Below, one piece after another: positions 1 through 9,400 of a stretch of DNA of 64,000 nucleotides; the first letter of the stretch is position 1; each line of letters begins with the position of its first letter. Below the pieces are notes generated by a model. The model was given only the letters and a program-made list of their open reading frames with translations. It searched no databases and was not told the origin of the DNA. This DNA comes from Caldimonas tepidiphila (lineage in GTDB: Bacteria; Pseudomonadota; Gammaproteobacteria; Burkholderiales; Burkholderiaceae_C): NCBI RefSeq assembly GCF_003569765.1, contig NZ_QXMG01000014.1, positions 43,916 to 107,915 of the forward strand, read 5' to 3'. The position numbers and the translations under genes were made by a program.

Positions 1-1
1 G

Positions 2-1039
2 AGGAGCTCGGACGTGCTCGCGAAGTGGCGCTCCGACGCGGCCCTGCTGCTGATGCTCCTGCTGGGCGCGGCCCTCGCCCTGCTGGTCGCGGGCCGGCTC
101 GCGCTGCTCGCGCTCGGCGAGGAGGCCCGCGCGAGACGCCGGCTCGAGAACAGCCAGCGCTTCAGCCTCGCCATCCTCGATTCCGTCTCCGCCCACATCG
201 CGATCGTCGCCCGCGACGGCCGCATCCTGGCCACCAACCGGGCTTGGCGCGACTTCGCGCTGCGCAACGGCCTCGGGGAGGGCGAGGCGGTCGAGGGATC
301 CAGCTACTTCAAGGCCTGCGAGCACGCCGACCACGAGGACGCGCGCACCGCGCTGGCCGGCATCTCGAGCGTGATGACCGGCGCCGCCAAGGAGTTCCAG
401 TTCGACTACGCCTGCCATGCGCCCGACGAGCAGCGCTGGTTCACGATGAAGGTCACGCCGCTGCTCGACGCGCAGGGCGCGGTGCTGGTGAGCCACGAGA
501 ACGTCACGCGCCTGATGGAGGCCAAGCAGGCCCTGCGCGCGCTGGCCGAGACGGACGCGCTGACCGGGCTCGCCAACCGCCGCCGCTTCCTCGAGGAGGC
601 CGAGCGCCAGTTCGCCCTGGCGCGCCGGCACCAGCGGCCCCTGGCCGTGCTGGTGCTGGACTGCGACCACTTCAAGCGCGTCAACGACGCCCGCGGCCAC
701 GAGGTCGGCGACCAGGTGCTCGTCGCGGTGGCGAGGGCGCTGTCGCGCTCGGTGCGCAAGAAGGACCTGGTCGGCCGCCTGGGCGGCGAGGAGTTCGCGG
801 TGCTCCTTCCCGAGACCGAGCTCGACGGGGCGGTGCGGGTGGCGCAGCACGTGCGCGCGGCCGTCGTCGCGCATCCCGGGCCCGTCACGGTGACGGTCAG
901 CGTCGGCGTGGCCGTCTTGCGCCGGGACATGGAGGACCTGGCGACGCTGCTGCGCGCCGCGGACGCGGCGCTCTACGCCGCCAAGCAGAACGGGCGCGAC
1001 CGGGTCGAGGTCGCGCACGCGCCGCCCTCGCGGCTCTAG
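2..1039 (+). CDS. Diguanylate cyclase with PAS domain (5' end outside window)
   Basis: Makes cyclic di-GMP from two GTP at the inner membrane. The reading frame is open to the window edge; a GTG at 14 is possible, but the protein begins abruptly with a transmembrane helix, so a periplasmic sensor domain probably lies upstream. After the helix come a PAS domain (around IAIVARDGRILATNRAW) and a complete GGDEF domain with the active-site sequence GGEEF and a product-inhibition I-site (RKKD five residues before it). The DALTGLANRR motif marks the start of the cyclase domain. No EAL domain is present. It runs in the same direction as the ars operon but does not look functionally linked to it. The cyclase assignment is secure; the input signal is unknown. 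Confidence 0.85.
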   Translation, partial: RSSDVLAKWRSDAALLLMLLLGAALALLVAGRLALLALGEEARARRRLENSQRFSLAILDSVSAHIAIVARDGRILATNRAWRDFALRNGLGEGEAVEGSSYFKACEHADHEDARTALAGISSVMTGAAKEFQFDYACHAPDEQRWFTMKVTPLLDAQGAVLVSHENVTRLMEAKQALRALAETDALTGLANRRRFLEEAERQFALARRHQRPLAVLVLDCDHFKRVNDARGHEVGDQVLVAVARALSRSVRKKDLVGRLGGEEFAVLLPETELDGAVRVAQHVRAAVVAHPGPVTVTVSVGVAVLRRDMEDLATLLRAADAALYAAKQNGRDRVEVAHAPPSRL

Positions 1040-1071
1040 GCTCCGTCACCGCCGGGGCTTGGCTCGCGCCT

Positions 1072-1084
1072 ATATTTCCAATAT
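1072..1084. promoter_or_regulatory. Candidate ArsR operator
   Basis: A perfect inverted repeat, ATATT-TCC-AATAT, ends 9 bases before the arsR start codon in an AT-rich island within GC-rich surroundings. ArsR/SmtB repressors commonly bind AT-rich dyads overlapping their own promoter, so autoregulation is the natural reading. The role is inferred. Confidence 0.6.
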
Positions 1085-1093
1085 CATTGAAGT

Positions 1094-1420
1094 ATGGAAG
1101 AGAAAGATGTCGTCAAGGCCCTGGCCGCGCTCGCGCAGCAGGCCCGGCTGCAGATGTTCCGCGCGCTGGTGGTGGCCGGGCCCGAGGGCCTGACGCCCGG
1201 GGTGCTGGCGCAGCGGCTGGGCGTTCCCGCCACCACGCTGTCGTTCCACCTCAAGGAGCTCGCGAACGCCGGGCTGATCACCCAGGAGCGCGACGGCCGG
1301 CGGCTGATCTACCGCGCCGAGTTCGAGCGCATGAACGCGCTGCTGGGCTACCTGACCGAGAACTGCTGCGAGGGCACGTCCTGCCTCGACCCCGCGCCCG
1401 CACCCTGCACCCACTGCTGA
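1094..1420 (+). CDS. arsR: ArsR-family metalloid-responsive repressor
   Basis: A winged-helix repressor of 108 residues, the usual size for the family, that would release DNA on binding As(III). The helix-turn-helix core is VPATTLSFHLKELANAGLI. The N-terminal helix lacks the classical ELCVCDL metal site; instead the C-terminus carries a Cys cluster (NCCEGTSC and a final CTHC), similar to the arrangement in ArsR types whose As(III) site is near the C-terminus. It is the first gene of arsR-arsI-arsC-acr3 and follows an AT-rich inverted repeat. Family and role are secure; the exact As(III)-binding Cys set is inferred. Confidence 0.92.
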   Translation: MEEKDVVKALAALAQQARLQMFRALVVAGPEGLTPGVLAQRLGVPATTLSFHLKELANAGLITQERDGRRLIYRAEFERMNALLGYLTENCCEGTSCLDPAPAPCTHC

Positions 1421-1434
1421 CCCCGGAGATCCCC

Positions 1435-1923
1435 ATGAAGCGATTCCATGTCCACCTGCACGTCGAGGACCTCGGCAAGAGCATCGACTTCTATTCCCGC
1501 CTCTTCGCCGCGGCGCCGGCCCGCGTCGAGGGCGACTACGCGAAATGGATGCTGCAGGACCCGCCGGTCAACTTCGCGATCTCCACGCGCGGCAGCGCGC
1601 CCGGCATCGACCATCTCGGCATCCAGACCGACGATCCGGCCGAGCTCGCGGAGATGAAGGCGCGCGCCGAGGCCGCCGACCTGGCGCTGCTCGACGAGGG
1701 CGCGACGACCTGCTGCTATGCCCGCAGCGAGAAGCACTGGGTCACCGACCCGCAGGGCATCGCGTGGGAGCACTTCCACACGCTCGGGAACATCCCGGTG
1801 TTCCGCGAGCAGCAGGGCGAGGCCGCCTCCGGCTCCGCCTGCTGCGCCCCCCCGGCGCCGGCTGCGGCACCGCGCGGCAAGCCGATCGGCATTCCCCTCA
1901 AGTCCGGATCCTCCTGCTGCTGA
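1435..1923 (+). CDS. arsI: ArsI-type organoarsenical C-As lyase (VOC superfamily)
   Basis: A 162-residue glyoxalase/dioxygenase-fold protein of the ArsI/CadI group. ArsI enzymes use Fe(II) and O2 to cleave the carbon-arsenic bond of trivalent organoarsenicals such as MAs(III). The vicinal cysteine pair that binds the trivalent arsenical is present in the characteristic stretch TTCCYARSEKHWVTDPQG, followed by WEHF, which supplies the metal-binding Glu. Fe(II) ligand candidates are His near the N-terminus (FHVHLHV), His in GIDHLGI and the Glu in WEHF. A Cys-containing C-terminal extension (SACC and a final SSCC) could feed arsenic to or from the site. ATG at 1435 follows a GGAG-like site, 14 bases after arsR. 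The product As(III) would be exported by the acr3 gene downstream. Confidence 0.88.
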   Translation: MKRFHVHLHVEDLGKSIDFYSRLFAAAPARVEGDYAKWMLQDPPVNFAISTRGSAPGIDHLGIQTDDPAELAEMKARAEAADLALLDEGATTCCYARSEKHWVTDPQGIAWEHFHTLGNIPVFREQQGEAASGSACCAPPAPAAAPRGKPIGIPLKSGSSCC

Positions 1924-1937
1924 GCCCGCGATCGAAC

Positions 1938-2432
1938 ATGAGCACCAACGTACTGATCCTCTGCACCCACAACTCCGCGCGCAGCGTGCTGAGCGAGGGC
2001 ATGCTGAACCACTGGGCCCGCAAGCTGGGCCGCGACGTGCGCGCCTACAGCGCCGGCAGCGCGCCGAGCGGGCGCCTCAACCCCTTCGCGCTCGAGGCGC
2101 TGACGAACGCCGGCGTCGATGTCGGCGGCTACCGCAGCAAGAGCTGGGACGAGTTCACCGGCGACGGGGCGCCCGGGATGCGCATCGTCATCACCGTCTG
2201 CGACAGCGCCGCCGCGGAGACCTGCCCCTACTGGCCGGGCAGCCCGGTCAAGGTGCACTGGGGCTATGCCGACCCGTCGAACGCGCCGGGTGGCGACGAG
2301 GGCAAGCGCCTCGCCTTCGAGCTGACCCGCCAGGCGATCGGCTACCGCATGCTGCAACTGCTGCAACTGCCGCTCGAGACGATGGGCGACGCCGAACTGC
2401 AGCAGGCGCTGCTGAGCATTTCCAAGAGCTGA
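1938..2432 (+). CDS. arsC: Arsenate reductase, low-molecular-weight phosphatase type
   Basis: A 164-residue cytoplasmic enzyme that reduces As(V) to As(III). The phosphatase-fold loop C-X5-R reads CTHNSAR near the N-terminus, with a second cysteine pair in CDSAAAETC that would relay the disulfide as in this arsenate reductase class. The electron donor, thioredoxin or glutaredoxin/mycothiol, cannot be told from sequence. Its start lies 14 bases after arsI and its stop 12 bases before acr3, so it is co-transcribed. It is unrelated in fold to the other arsenate reductase at 51653-52093. Confidence 0.92.
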   Translation: MSTNVLILCTHNSARSVLSEGMLNHWARKLGRDVRAYSAGSAPSGRLNPFALEALTNAGVDVGGYRSKSWDEFTGDGAPGMRIVITVCDSAAAETCPYWPGSPVKVHWGYADPSNAPGGDEGKRLAFELTRQAIGYRMLQLLQLPLETMGDAELQQALLSISKS

Positions 2433-2444
2433 AGGACCTGGGCC

Positions 2445-3524
2445 ATGAGCGCTTCCTCCCCGGCCGCCCGCGGCATCGGCAACCCCCACAGGATGCACGT
2501 CTTCGAGCGGCTGCTCACCGTCTGGGTGGCGCTGTGCATCGTCGTCGGCATCGCCCTCGGACAATGGTTCCCGGCGCTCTTCCAGGCGCTGGGCCGCATG
2601 GAGATCGCGCGGGTCAACCTGCCGGTGGGCCTGCTGATCTGGGTGATGATCATCCCGATGCTGCTGAAGGTGGACTTCGGTGCCCTGCACCAGGTCCGCA
2701 GTCACTGGCGCGGCATCGGCGTGACGCTGTTCGTCAACTGGGCCGTCAAGCCCTTCTCGATGGCGCTGCTCGGCTGGCTCTTCATCCGCCACGTCTTCGC
2801 CGACTCGCTGCCCGCCGGCCAGCACGACAGCTACATCGCCGGCCTGATCCTGCTCGCGGCAGCGCCCTGCACCGCGATGGTGTTCGTCTGGAGCCGGCTG
2901 ACCAACGGCGACCCGCTGTTCACGCTGTCGCAGGTGGCACTCAACGACACCATCATGGTGTTCGCCTTCGCGCCGATCGTGGGCCTGCTGCTCGGCATCT
3001 CGTCGATCAGCGTGCCGTGGGAGACGCTGATCATCTCGGTGGTGCTCTACATCGTCGTCCCGGTGCTGATCGCGCAGGCACTGCGGCGCATGCTGCTGGC
3101 GCGCGGGCAGGCGAGCTTCGAGCGCACGCTGCAGCGCATCGGCCCCTGGTCGATGGGCGCGCTGCTGCTGACGCTGGTGCTGCTGTTCGCCTTCCAGGGC
3201 GAGGCGATCCTCAGGCAGCCGCTCGTGATCGCGATGCTCGCGGTGCCGATCCTGATCCAGGTGTTCCTGAACTCGGCGCTCGCCTACTGGCTCAACCGCC
3301 GGGCCGGCGAGAAGCACAGCGTGGCCTGCCCGTCCGCGCTGATCGGCGCGAGCAACTTCTTCGAGCTGGCGGTCGCCGCCGCCATCAGCCTGTTCGGCTT
3401 CGAGTCCGGCGCGGCGCTGGCGACCGTCGTCGGCGTGCTGATCGAGGTGCCGGTGATGCTGCTGGTGGTGCGCGTCGTCAATGCGAGCAAGGGCTGGTAC
3501 GAGGAAGGCTCTGCCCGGGCCTGA
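2445..3524 (+). CDS. acr3: Arsenite efflux permease ACR3
   Basis: A 359-residue inner-membrane As(III) exporter of the BASS superfamily with about ten transmembrane helices. The essential cysteine of ACR3 proteins is in the fourth-helix region (AAAPCTAMVFVWS), and the second conserved block ALIGASNFFELAVAAAI is intact. It ends the ars operon and completes the route: As(V) reduced by ArsC, or organic As(III) demethylated by ArsI, then As(III) expelled. It converges with the DUF4142 lipoprotein gene across 136 bases with no clear T-tailed terminator. Confidence 0.93.
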   Translation: MSASSPAARGIGNPHRMHVFERLLTVWVALCIVVGIALGQWFPALFQALGRMEIARVNLPVGLLIWVMIIPMLLKVDFGALHQVRSHWRGIGVTLFVNWAVKPFSMALLGWLFIRHVFADSLPAGQHDSYIAGLILLAAAPCTAMVFVWSRLTNGDPLFTLSQVALNDTIMVFAFAPIVGLLLGISSISVPWETLIISVVLYIVVPVLIAQALRRMLLARGQASFERTLQRIGPWSMGALLLTLVLLFAFQGEAILRQPLVIAMLAVPILIQVFLNSALAYWLNRRAGEKHSVACPSALIGASNFFELAVAAAISLFGFESGAALATVVGVLIEVPVMLLVVRVVNASKGWYEEGSARA

Positions 3525-3660
3525 GGTGCGCCCGCCGCCACCGCGAGCGCGCCGGCAGAATCGACAAGGCCGCTGCAAATCCTTCGCCTGCGCAGGAGCG
3601 CGCGCGGCCTGTCGTTCCTCGTGTAAGGGCTACCGGGCCACGGCCCGCGCGGCCGCCGGC

Positions 3661-4182
3661 TCAGCGCCCGATCGCGCCCTGCAACTGCTTGGCCATGTCG
3701 AGGTGCATGTTCAGCGCCGGCAGCATCCGGGTCGCGAAGGCCTTCACCTCGGGATCCTGGGAGTTCGTCGACGCCTGGCGGTAGAGCGAGATCGAGTTCT
3801 CGTGCGCCATCACGCCCATCTGGTCGACGTACTGGCGGTCGAAGGCCGCGCCCTCGAGCGTGCCGAGCGCCTTGATGCGCGCCTGCTGCGCCGGGCTGGG
3901 CTCCTTGGGCACGTCCACGCCCTTGGAGGCGGCCAGCTTGGCGAGTTCCTCGTTGCTGCGGCGGTGGTCCAGGACCATGCGGTCGGCGAAGGAGCGCACC
4001 GACGGATTGGAGGCCTTCTGCTGCGCCAGCCGGCTGCCCTCGACCTCGGCGAAACCGCTGTGCGCCGCCTGGCGCATGAAGTGAGCGTCGGCCTGCGCGA
4101 CACCGCCGGTGCGCTGCATCATGCCGCAGCCCGACAGGGCGATCACGCAGCCGAGCGCGGCCGCTTGCAGATAGGGCTTCAT
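3661..4182 (-). CDS. DUF4142 lipoprotein
   Basis: A 173-residue predicted lipoprotein with an N-terminal signal and lipobox ending ALSGC. The rest is a helical DUF4142 domain, starting near ADAHFMRQAAHSGFAEVEGSRLAQ, with the typical FADRMVLDHRRSNEELAKLA and VDQMGVMAHENSISLYRQ segments. DUF4142 proteins are periplasmic or membrane-anchored and often encoded near stress genes; their biochemical role is unknown. The ATG at 4182 was chosen because it opens directly into the signal peptide. It is divergent from the DUF3072 gene at 4331, which may share the promoter region. Confidence 0.85.
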   Translation of the reverse strand: MKPYLQAAALGCVIALSGCGMMQRTGGVAQADAHFMRQAAHSGFAEVEGSRLAQQKASNPSVRSFADRMVLDHRRSNEELAKLAASKGVDVPKEPSPAQQARIKALGTLEGAAFDRQYVDQMGVMAHENSISLYRQASTNSQDPEVKAFATRMLPALNMHLDMAKQLQGAIGR

Positions 4183-4330
4183 CTTCCGTCTCCTGGGTTG
4201 CTGGGTTGAGGTGCCGCAGGCCTGCGGCACGCGCGTGCAGCGCGGCAATCGACGCGCCCGGCGCGGCGCGGCCGGGCACAGCCATTGCAGCCCCCGGGCG
4301 TTCAGCAAAGCCCTTCCGAAGGAGCCCACG

Positions 4331-4588
4331 ATGACGGACAAGCGCACGCAGCAGGAGGCCGGGCAAGGCAACATGGAGAAGGATCCAGACGACTGGGTCA
4401 CCGGCGACGAGCCGATGACCGGGGCCCAGCGCTCCTACCTAAAGACCCTCTCCGAGGAGGCCAAGGTGCCCTTCGACGAGCGGCTCACCAAGGCGCAGGC
4501 CTCGCGCCGCATCGAGGAGTTGCAGCAGATCACCGGGCGCGGCCAGCCGCGCGAGGACGGCGAGCGCGGCGCCGAAGGCAAGGACTGA
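4331..4588 (+). CDS. DUF3072 small protein
   Basis: An 85-residue hydrophilic protein with the DUF3072 core DDWVTGDEPMTGAQRSYLKTL and a following ERLTKAQASRRIEELQ helix. There is no signal or membrane segment, so it should be cytoplasmic. Function is unknown; the helical segment resembles the short extended-loop helices of SAP-like motifs, but that is only a resemblance. It starts at an ATG preceded by GAAGGAG at a good spacing and is divergent from the DUF4142 gene. Confidence 0.82.
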   Translation: MTDKRTQQEAGQGNMEKDPDDWVTGDEPMTGAQRSYLKTLSEEAKVPFDERLTKAQASRRIEELQQITGRGQPREDGERGAEGKD

Positions 4589-4704
4589 GGGAACGCCGGC
4601 GGGCACACCGCTTGCCGGTTCTTCGCTGCCAGGCCTCTGAAGCGCTCCGGTTCCGGATCGCGAGCAACTTGGCCATGACCATTAGCTACAGGAGTCGATT
4701 CATC

Positions 4705-5340
4705 ATGAGCAAACTCGCAAAACGCCTGACCGCTGTTGCCGCGGCCCTTTCCCTGGCTGCGGCCGCCGGTGTCTCGATTGCCCAGTCGAACACGAGCACG
4801 CAAGGCACCGAAGCCGGCGGCACGTCGGGCGGCAGCCCGGCAGGCCCCTCGGCAACGACCGCGACCCCCGGCACGAACACCCCCAGCGGCGGCAGCACCC
4901 CGACCGGCTCGACCAACGCCTCGACCGGCACCGACGCGGCGGGCTCGACCAGCGGCACCTCGGGCGGCACCACCGGCAGCGACGCTGCGGGTTCCTCCAG
5001 CAGCACCAGCACCACCACCACGGACACCACGAGCGGCACCAGTGGTACCACGGGCGGCACCACCGGCAGCGATGCGGCCGGTTCCACGGGTGGCACCAGC
5101 GGCAGCATGGGCAGCGGCACCACGGGTGGCACCACCGGCAGCGATGCCGCCGGCTCCACCAGCGGCAGCATGGGCAGCGGCTCCACCAGCGGCAGCATGG
5201 GCAGCGGCAGCATGGGCAGCGGCAGCACCAGCGGCACGACCGACACCACCAGCGGCGGCACCTCGTCCACGACCACCACGACCACCACGGACACGCAGGG
5301 CACGACCGACACGCGTGCTCCGCGCGCCGACCGCAACTGA
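4705..5340 (+). CDS. Secreted Ser/Gly/Thr-rich repeat protein
   Basis: A 211-residue protein with an N-terminal signal peptide cleaved near SIAQS. The mature part is almost wholly Ser, Gly and Thr with some Ala and Asp. Units of the form GGTTGSDAAGS recur at least three times, and SGSMGSG-type units are tandem near the end. It has no aromatic core and no recognised domain, so it should be disordered or a simple fibrous surface or periplasmic filler. The last residues (APRADRN) are charged. An ATG with an upstream GGAG and a strong terminator after the stop mark it as a real single gene. The repetitive DNA invites length variation between strains. Function is unknown. Confidence 0.75.
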   Translation: MSKLAKRLTAVAAALSLAAAAGVSIAQSNTSTQGTEAGGTSGGSPAGPSATTATPGTNTPSGGSTPTGSTNASTGTDAAGSTSGTSGGTTGSDAAGSSSSTSTTTTDTTSGTSGTTGGTTGSDAAGSTGGTSGSMGSGTTGGTTGSDAAGSTSGSMGSGSTSGSMGSGSMGSGSTSGTTDTTSGGTSSTTTTTTTDTQGTTDTRAPRADRN

Positions 5341-5360
5341 GCGAAGCGGCAATGAAGGAA

Positions 5361-5384
5361 AACCGGGCTGCGGCCCGGTTTTTT
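5361..5384 (+). terminator. Intrinsic terminator of the repeat-protein gene
   Basis: A perfect 8-bp stem (AACCGGGC / GCCCGGTT) with a four-base loop, followed by a run of T (six in all counting the stem end), lies 20 bases after the stop codon at 5340. It faces the convergent L,D-transpeptidase gene and may serve only the plus strand. Confidence 0.85.
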
Positions 5385-5436
5385 CATGTCGTTCTTGCCG
5401 GAAGGGCCTTGCCGGGGCAGTCCCCCGGCGGCGATC

Positions 5437-6255
5437 TCAGCGCGCCATCACCCGGCGCCAGAAGGCCGCTTCCTCCTCGGTCTCGGCCAGCGCCGCATGC
5501 CGCTGCGCCTCGCGCGGCTCGTAGCCGGTGAAGACCGCCTGCAGCGGCAGCGTCTCGGGCAGCACGTAGACGATGCCGTGCGACGCACCGATCAGCGGAT
5601 CGATCACCCCCTCGTAGAACTCGACCGGCAGGTTGATGCAGCCGTAGGAGATGCGGTTGTCCGACGGCGTCGGCGACGCGAGCCGCTCCAGGCGCCGCTC
5701 GCGCGGATCGATCGGCCGCACCCGGTGCATCGAGATCGCCGCGTCGTAGTCCACCCAGACGATGTCCTCGCCCTGCGCGTTGCGCCCGCGCTCGGCGACG
5801 AAGCGGCCCGCGGGCGTGGTGCGCTCGTGGGGCAGGATGTCCGGGACCGGCCGCTCGCCGATGCCGGGCACCGAATCGTCGCCGGGCGCGAGGCCGAGCA
5901 GGGCCGGGGCAGCACCCTGCAGCCGCCCCTCGGCATCGAACACGAACACCCGCGCGTCCACCTTGTCGACGATCGCGAAGGGACGGCCCTCGTGGTCGCC
6001 CGAGTCGAGCACCCAGTCGGCAAGCTGCCGGGCCTCGGCTGACGGCAGCTCGCCGTCGAAGTCCGCGTGCCGCGGCGGCGCCTCCGCGGGCGGCTCGGCG
6101 GGACCCGGCAGGACGGGGGACGGCTCCGCGGGGAGGACCTGCGACTGGGGGGCAGGCGTGCTTCCTGCCTGCTCGGCAGGATCGGGTTGCGGCAAATACT
6201 GCGTGGCCACCAGCGCCGCCAGGCCGGCCAGCACGATCGGGAGGGATTTGCGCAT
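5437..6255 (-). CDS. L,D-transpeptidase (YkuD) family protein
   Basis: A 272-residue exported protein with an N-terminal signal or anchor and a Pro-rich linker (residues about 25-60), then a YkuD-type catalytic domain. The nucleophile motif is SYGCINLP, fitting [ST]-x-G-C-x-N, and the upstream catalytic His is in ISMHRVRPIDPRERR. Such enzymes make 3-3 crosslinks in peptidoglycan or attach proteins to it. The catalytic domain is degenerate compared with ErfK/YbiS (Tyr replaces the first His of SHGC), so the substrate is uncertain. It is divergent from the GGDEF-EAL gene across 162 bases. Confidence 0.82.
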   Translation of the reverse strand: MRKSLPIVLAGLAALVATQYLPQPDPAEQAGSTPAPQSQVLPAEPSPVLPGPAEPPAEAPPRHADFDGELPSAEARQLADWVLDSGDHEGRPFAIVDKVDARVFVFDAEGRLQGAAPALLGLAPGDDSVPGIGERPVPDILPHERTTPAGRFVAERGRNAQGEDIVWVDYDAAISMHRVRPIDPRERRLERLASPTPSDNRISYGCINLPVEFYEGVIDPLIGASHGIVYVLPETLPLQAVFTGYEPREAQRHAALAETEEEAAFWRRVMAR

Positions 6256-6417
6256 GTCGTTTCTCTTCCTGTTGCGAACGGCCCCATCCGTCCGGGATGC
6301 CGCCCGGGATGAGCTCCCACGAGCAATCCGGGCGCCCGCGCCCGCAGGCGGAAGCGCGCGGAACGCGGATTGCCACGAGCCTTGCTGTTTTCCACCCCTG
6401 CGGGGAAGAAGGATTCC

Positions 6418-9400
6418 ATGGACCCTGCACAGGCCCAGATCCGCCGCCTGACGATCGCGGCGGCCGTGCTGCTGGGCGCGCTGCTGCTCGTCGGCGCGGT
6501 CCTGATGGCCATGCTGGTGTCGGTGACGCGCCTCGGCGCCTCGGCGCTCGAGGGCGAGGCCCAGACCGCGAACAACGCACTGCGCCTGCGCGTCGTGCTG
6601 GGCGACCTCTCCATCGCGCACCGCGCCTACCTGCTCACCGGCGAGCAGGCCTACATCGACGCCATCGGGCGCCACGAACAGCAGCTCGACGCCGCATTGC
6701 AGCGCGCCGGCGCAGAGGCGGACAGCCCGCGCGAGCGCAAGCTGCTGGCGCAGGTGGAGAGCCGACTGCCGGACTACGTCTCCGCGGTCACCTCGCTCAA
6801 CCGGGAGCTGGAGGCCGGCACCTTGCCCCGCACGCTCGAGACGATCGGCACGCAGTGGCAGCGACGCATCCGGCCACGCCGCGAAGCGATCGAGCAGGCG
6901 GTCGAGCGACTCATCAGCCACCAGGAGCAGCAGTTCGCAGCGGCACGCTCGCGGGTGGTGGATGCCTCCTTCCAGGCGATGAGCCTGGGGGCCGTCGTGC
7001 TCGCGCTCGCGCTGCTGGCCGCGGGCGCGACCGCGTGGGTGCTGCGCGACGCGATCCACGCGATCGGCCGCGCCGGCGCCGAGCTCACGCGCGGCAACCG
7101 CGCGCTGCGCGAGTCGGAGGAGCGCTCGCGCCTGGTGATCGAGGGTGCCGCCGACCACGCGATCTTCCTGCTCGACCCCAACGGCCACATCGCCTCGTGG
7201 AACGCCGGTGCCGAGCGCCTGCTCGGCTGGCGCCGGGACGAGGCGCTGGGCGCGCCGCAGTCGCTGCTGTTCGGCTCGGACGAGGCCGCGCAGGCGCAGG
7301 CCGCGCGCCTGATCGGGCTCGCGCTCGGCCGCGGCCATCATGCCGAGGAGGTGAGCTGCCAGCGCAAGGACGGCAGCCGCTTCTGGGCCAGCAGCTCCAC
7401 CACCGCGCTGCGCCACCCCGACGGCAGCCTGCAGGGCTTCGTGCAGGTCACGCGCGACGTCACCGAGCGCCACGTGCTCGAGTCGGAGCTGCGGCGCACG
7501 ATCCGCCAGCTCGAGTTCGTGCAGCAGGCGGCACGCATCGGCATCTGGAGCTGGGACACGGCGAGCGGCCGCCTGGAGTTGTCGAAGGGCTTCGCGGCAC
7601 TGCTCGGCCTCGCGCCCGAGCAGCTCGGGCACACGCCGGACTGGCTGCTCGCGCGGGTGCATCCCGACGACCGCGAGGCGCTGCGCCAGCGGCTGCGCGA
7701 GGTCGTCGCCCGCCGCGAGCCGCTCGTGTCGCTGTCCTTCCGCATCGCCGCCGAGGACGGCAGCTGGCGCTCGGTGCTGTCGATCGGCGGCTGGGCCGAG
7801 GACGAGACGACGGCGGGGCAGGCCAGCGGGGTGCTGACCGGGGTGCAGGTGGACGTCAGCGCGCTCGCCGAGGCGCAGACGCGGCTGGAGGCGGAGCACG
7901 AGATCGCGCGCACCACGCTGCGCGCGATCGGCGACGGCGTCGTCGTCACCGACCCCGACGGCCGCATCGAGCAGATGAACGAGGTGGCCGAGCAGCTCAC
8001 CGGATGGCGCGAGGCCGAGGCGCGCGGCCGTCCCGCAGGCGAGGTGGTGGTGCTGCGCGCCGAGCTGGCCGACGACGCGCCGGAGCTCGCGGGCCTGGCG
8101 ATGCGCGAGCAGCGCATCGTGTCGCTGCCGGGGCTGTGCAAGCTCGTGGCGCGCGACGGGCGCGAGACCCCGGTGGAGGACAGCGCCGCGCCGATCCGCC
8201 TCTCCGACGGTCGGGTCGCGGGCGCGGTGCTGGTGTTCCACGACGTCAGCGAGTCGCGCCGCCTGATCCACGACATCGCCTGGCAGGCCAGCCACGACGT
8301 GCTCACCGGCCTCGTCAACCGGCGCGAGTTCGAGGTCCGGCTGCGCCGCGCGCTCGCCAGCGGCGAGCGCGGCACCACCACGCACGCGCTGCTCTACCTC
8401 GACCTCGACCAGTTCAAGGTCGTCAACGACAACTGCGGCCACCCGGCCGGCGACGAGCTGCTGCGCCAGGTGTCGCGCCAGCTCGGCCTGCACCTGCGCG
8501 AGCGCGACACCCTTGCGCGGCTCGGCGGCGACGAGTTCGCGGTGATCCTCGAGCACTGCGACGCCGAGCACGCGCTGGGCGTGGCGAACAAGCTGCTGCG
8601 CACCGTGCGCGAGTTCCGCTTCGCCTGGCAGGGCAGCATCTACCGCATCGGCGTGAGCATCGGCGTGGTGCCCTTCCCGGCGGGCGTGCCGACGCTCGAG
8701 GAGCTGCTGCGTCACGCCGACCAGGCCTGCTACGCCGCCAAGGAGGCGGGCCGCAACCGCGCGGTGCTGCACCACCCGGACGAGGACCTGATCGCGAGCC
8801 GCAACCGGGACATCAACCTCGTCGGCACGCTCGGCCGCGCGATCCACGAGGGCCGGCTGGAGCTGCACTGGCAGCCGATCACACCGGTGGCGCTGGAGCA
8901 GGGCGCGCCGCCCGGCACGGCGCCGACGCACTACGAGGTGCTGGTGCGCCTGCGCGACGAGGCGGGCCAGCTCGTGAGGCCCGGCGTCTTCATGGGCGCG
9001 GCCGAGCGCTACGACCTGCTGCCCGAGCTCGACCGCAGCGTGATCGAGCTGACCCTGCGCATGCTCGCGCGCTCGCCCGAGCGGCTCGGGCGGCTGCGCA
9101 TGTGCACCGTCAACGTCGGCGCGCGCACGCTCAGCGACGAGGGCTACTACCGCCATGTCGCGCAGCTGCTCGACGAGACCGGCATCCCGGCCGACAAGAT
9201 CTGCTTCGAGATCACCGAGACCGCCGCGATCGCCGACGTGCCGCGCACGCAGCATTTCATCGAGCAGCTGCGCGCGCGCGGCTGCCGCTTCGCGCTCGAC
9301 GACTTCGGCGCCGGCATGGCCTCCTTCGCCTACCTCAAGGAGCTGCCGGTGGACTTCATCAAGATCGACGGCTCCTTCGTCGAGTCGATCGCCGACAACC

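Noticed and set aside
4980..5260. Regular repeats resembling a CRISPR array
   Set aside because: The repeats are short, in frame and coding for Gly/Ser/Thr units; there are no unique spacers of constant length.
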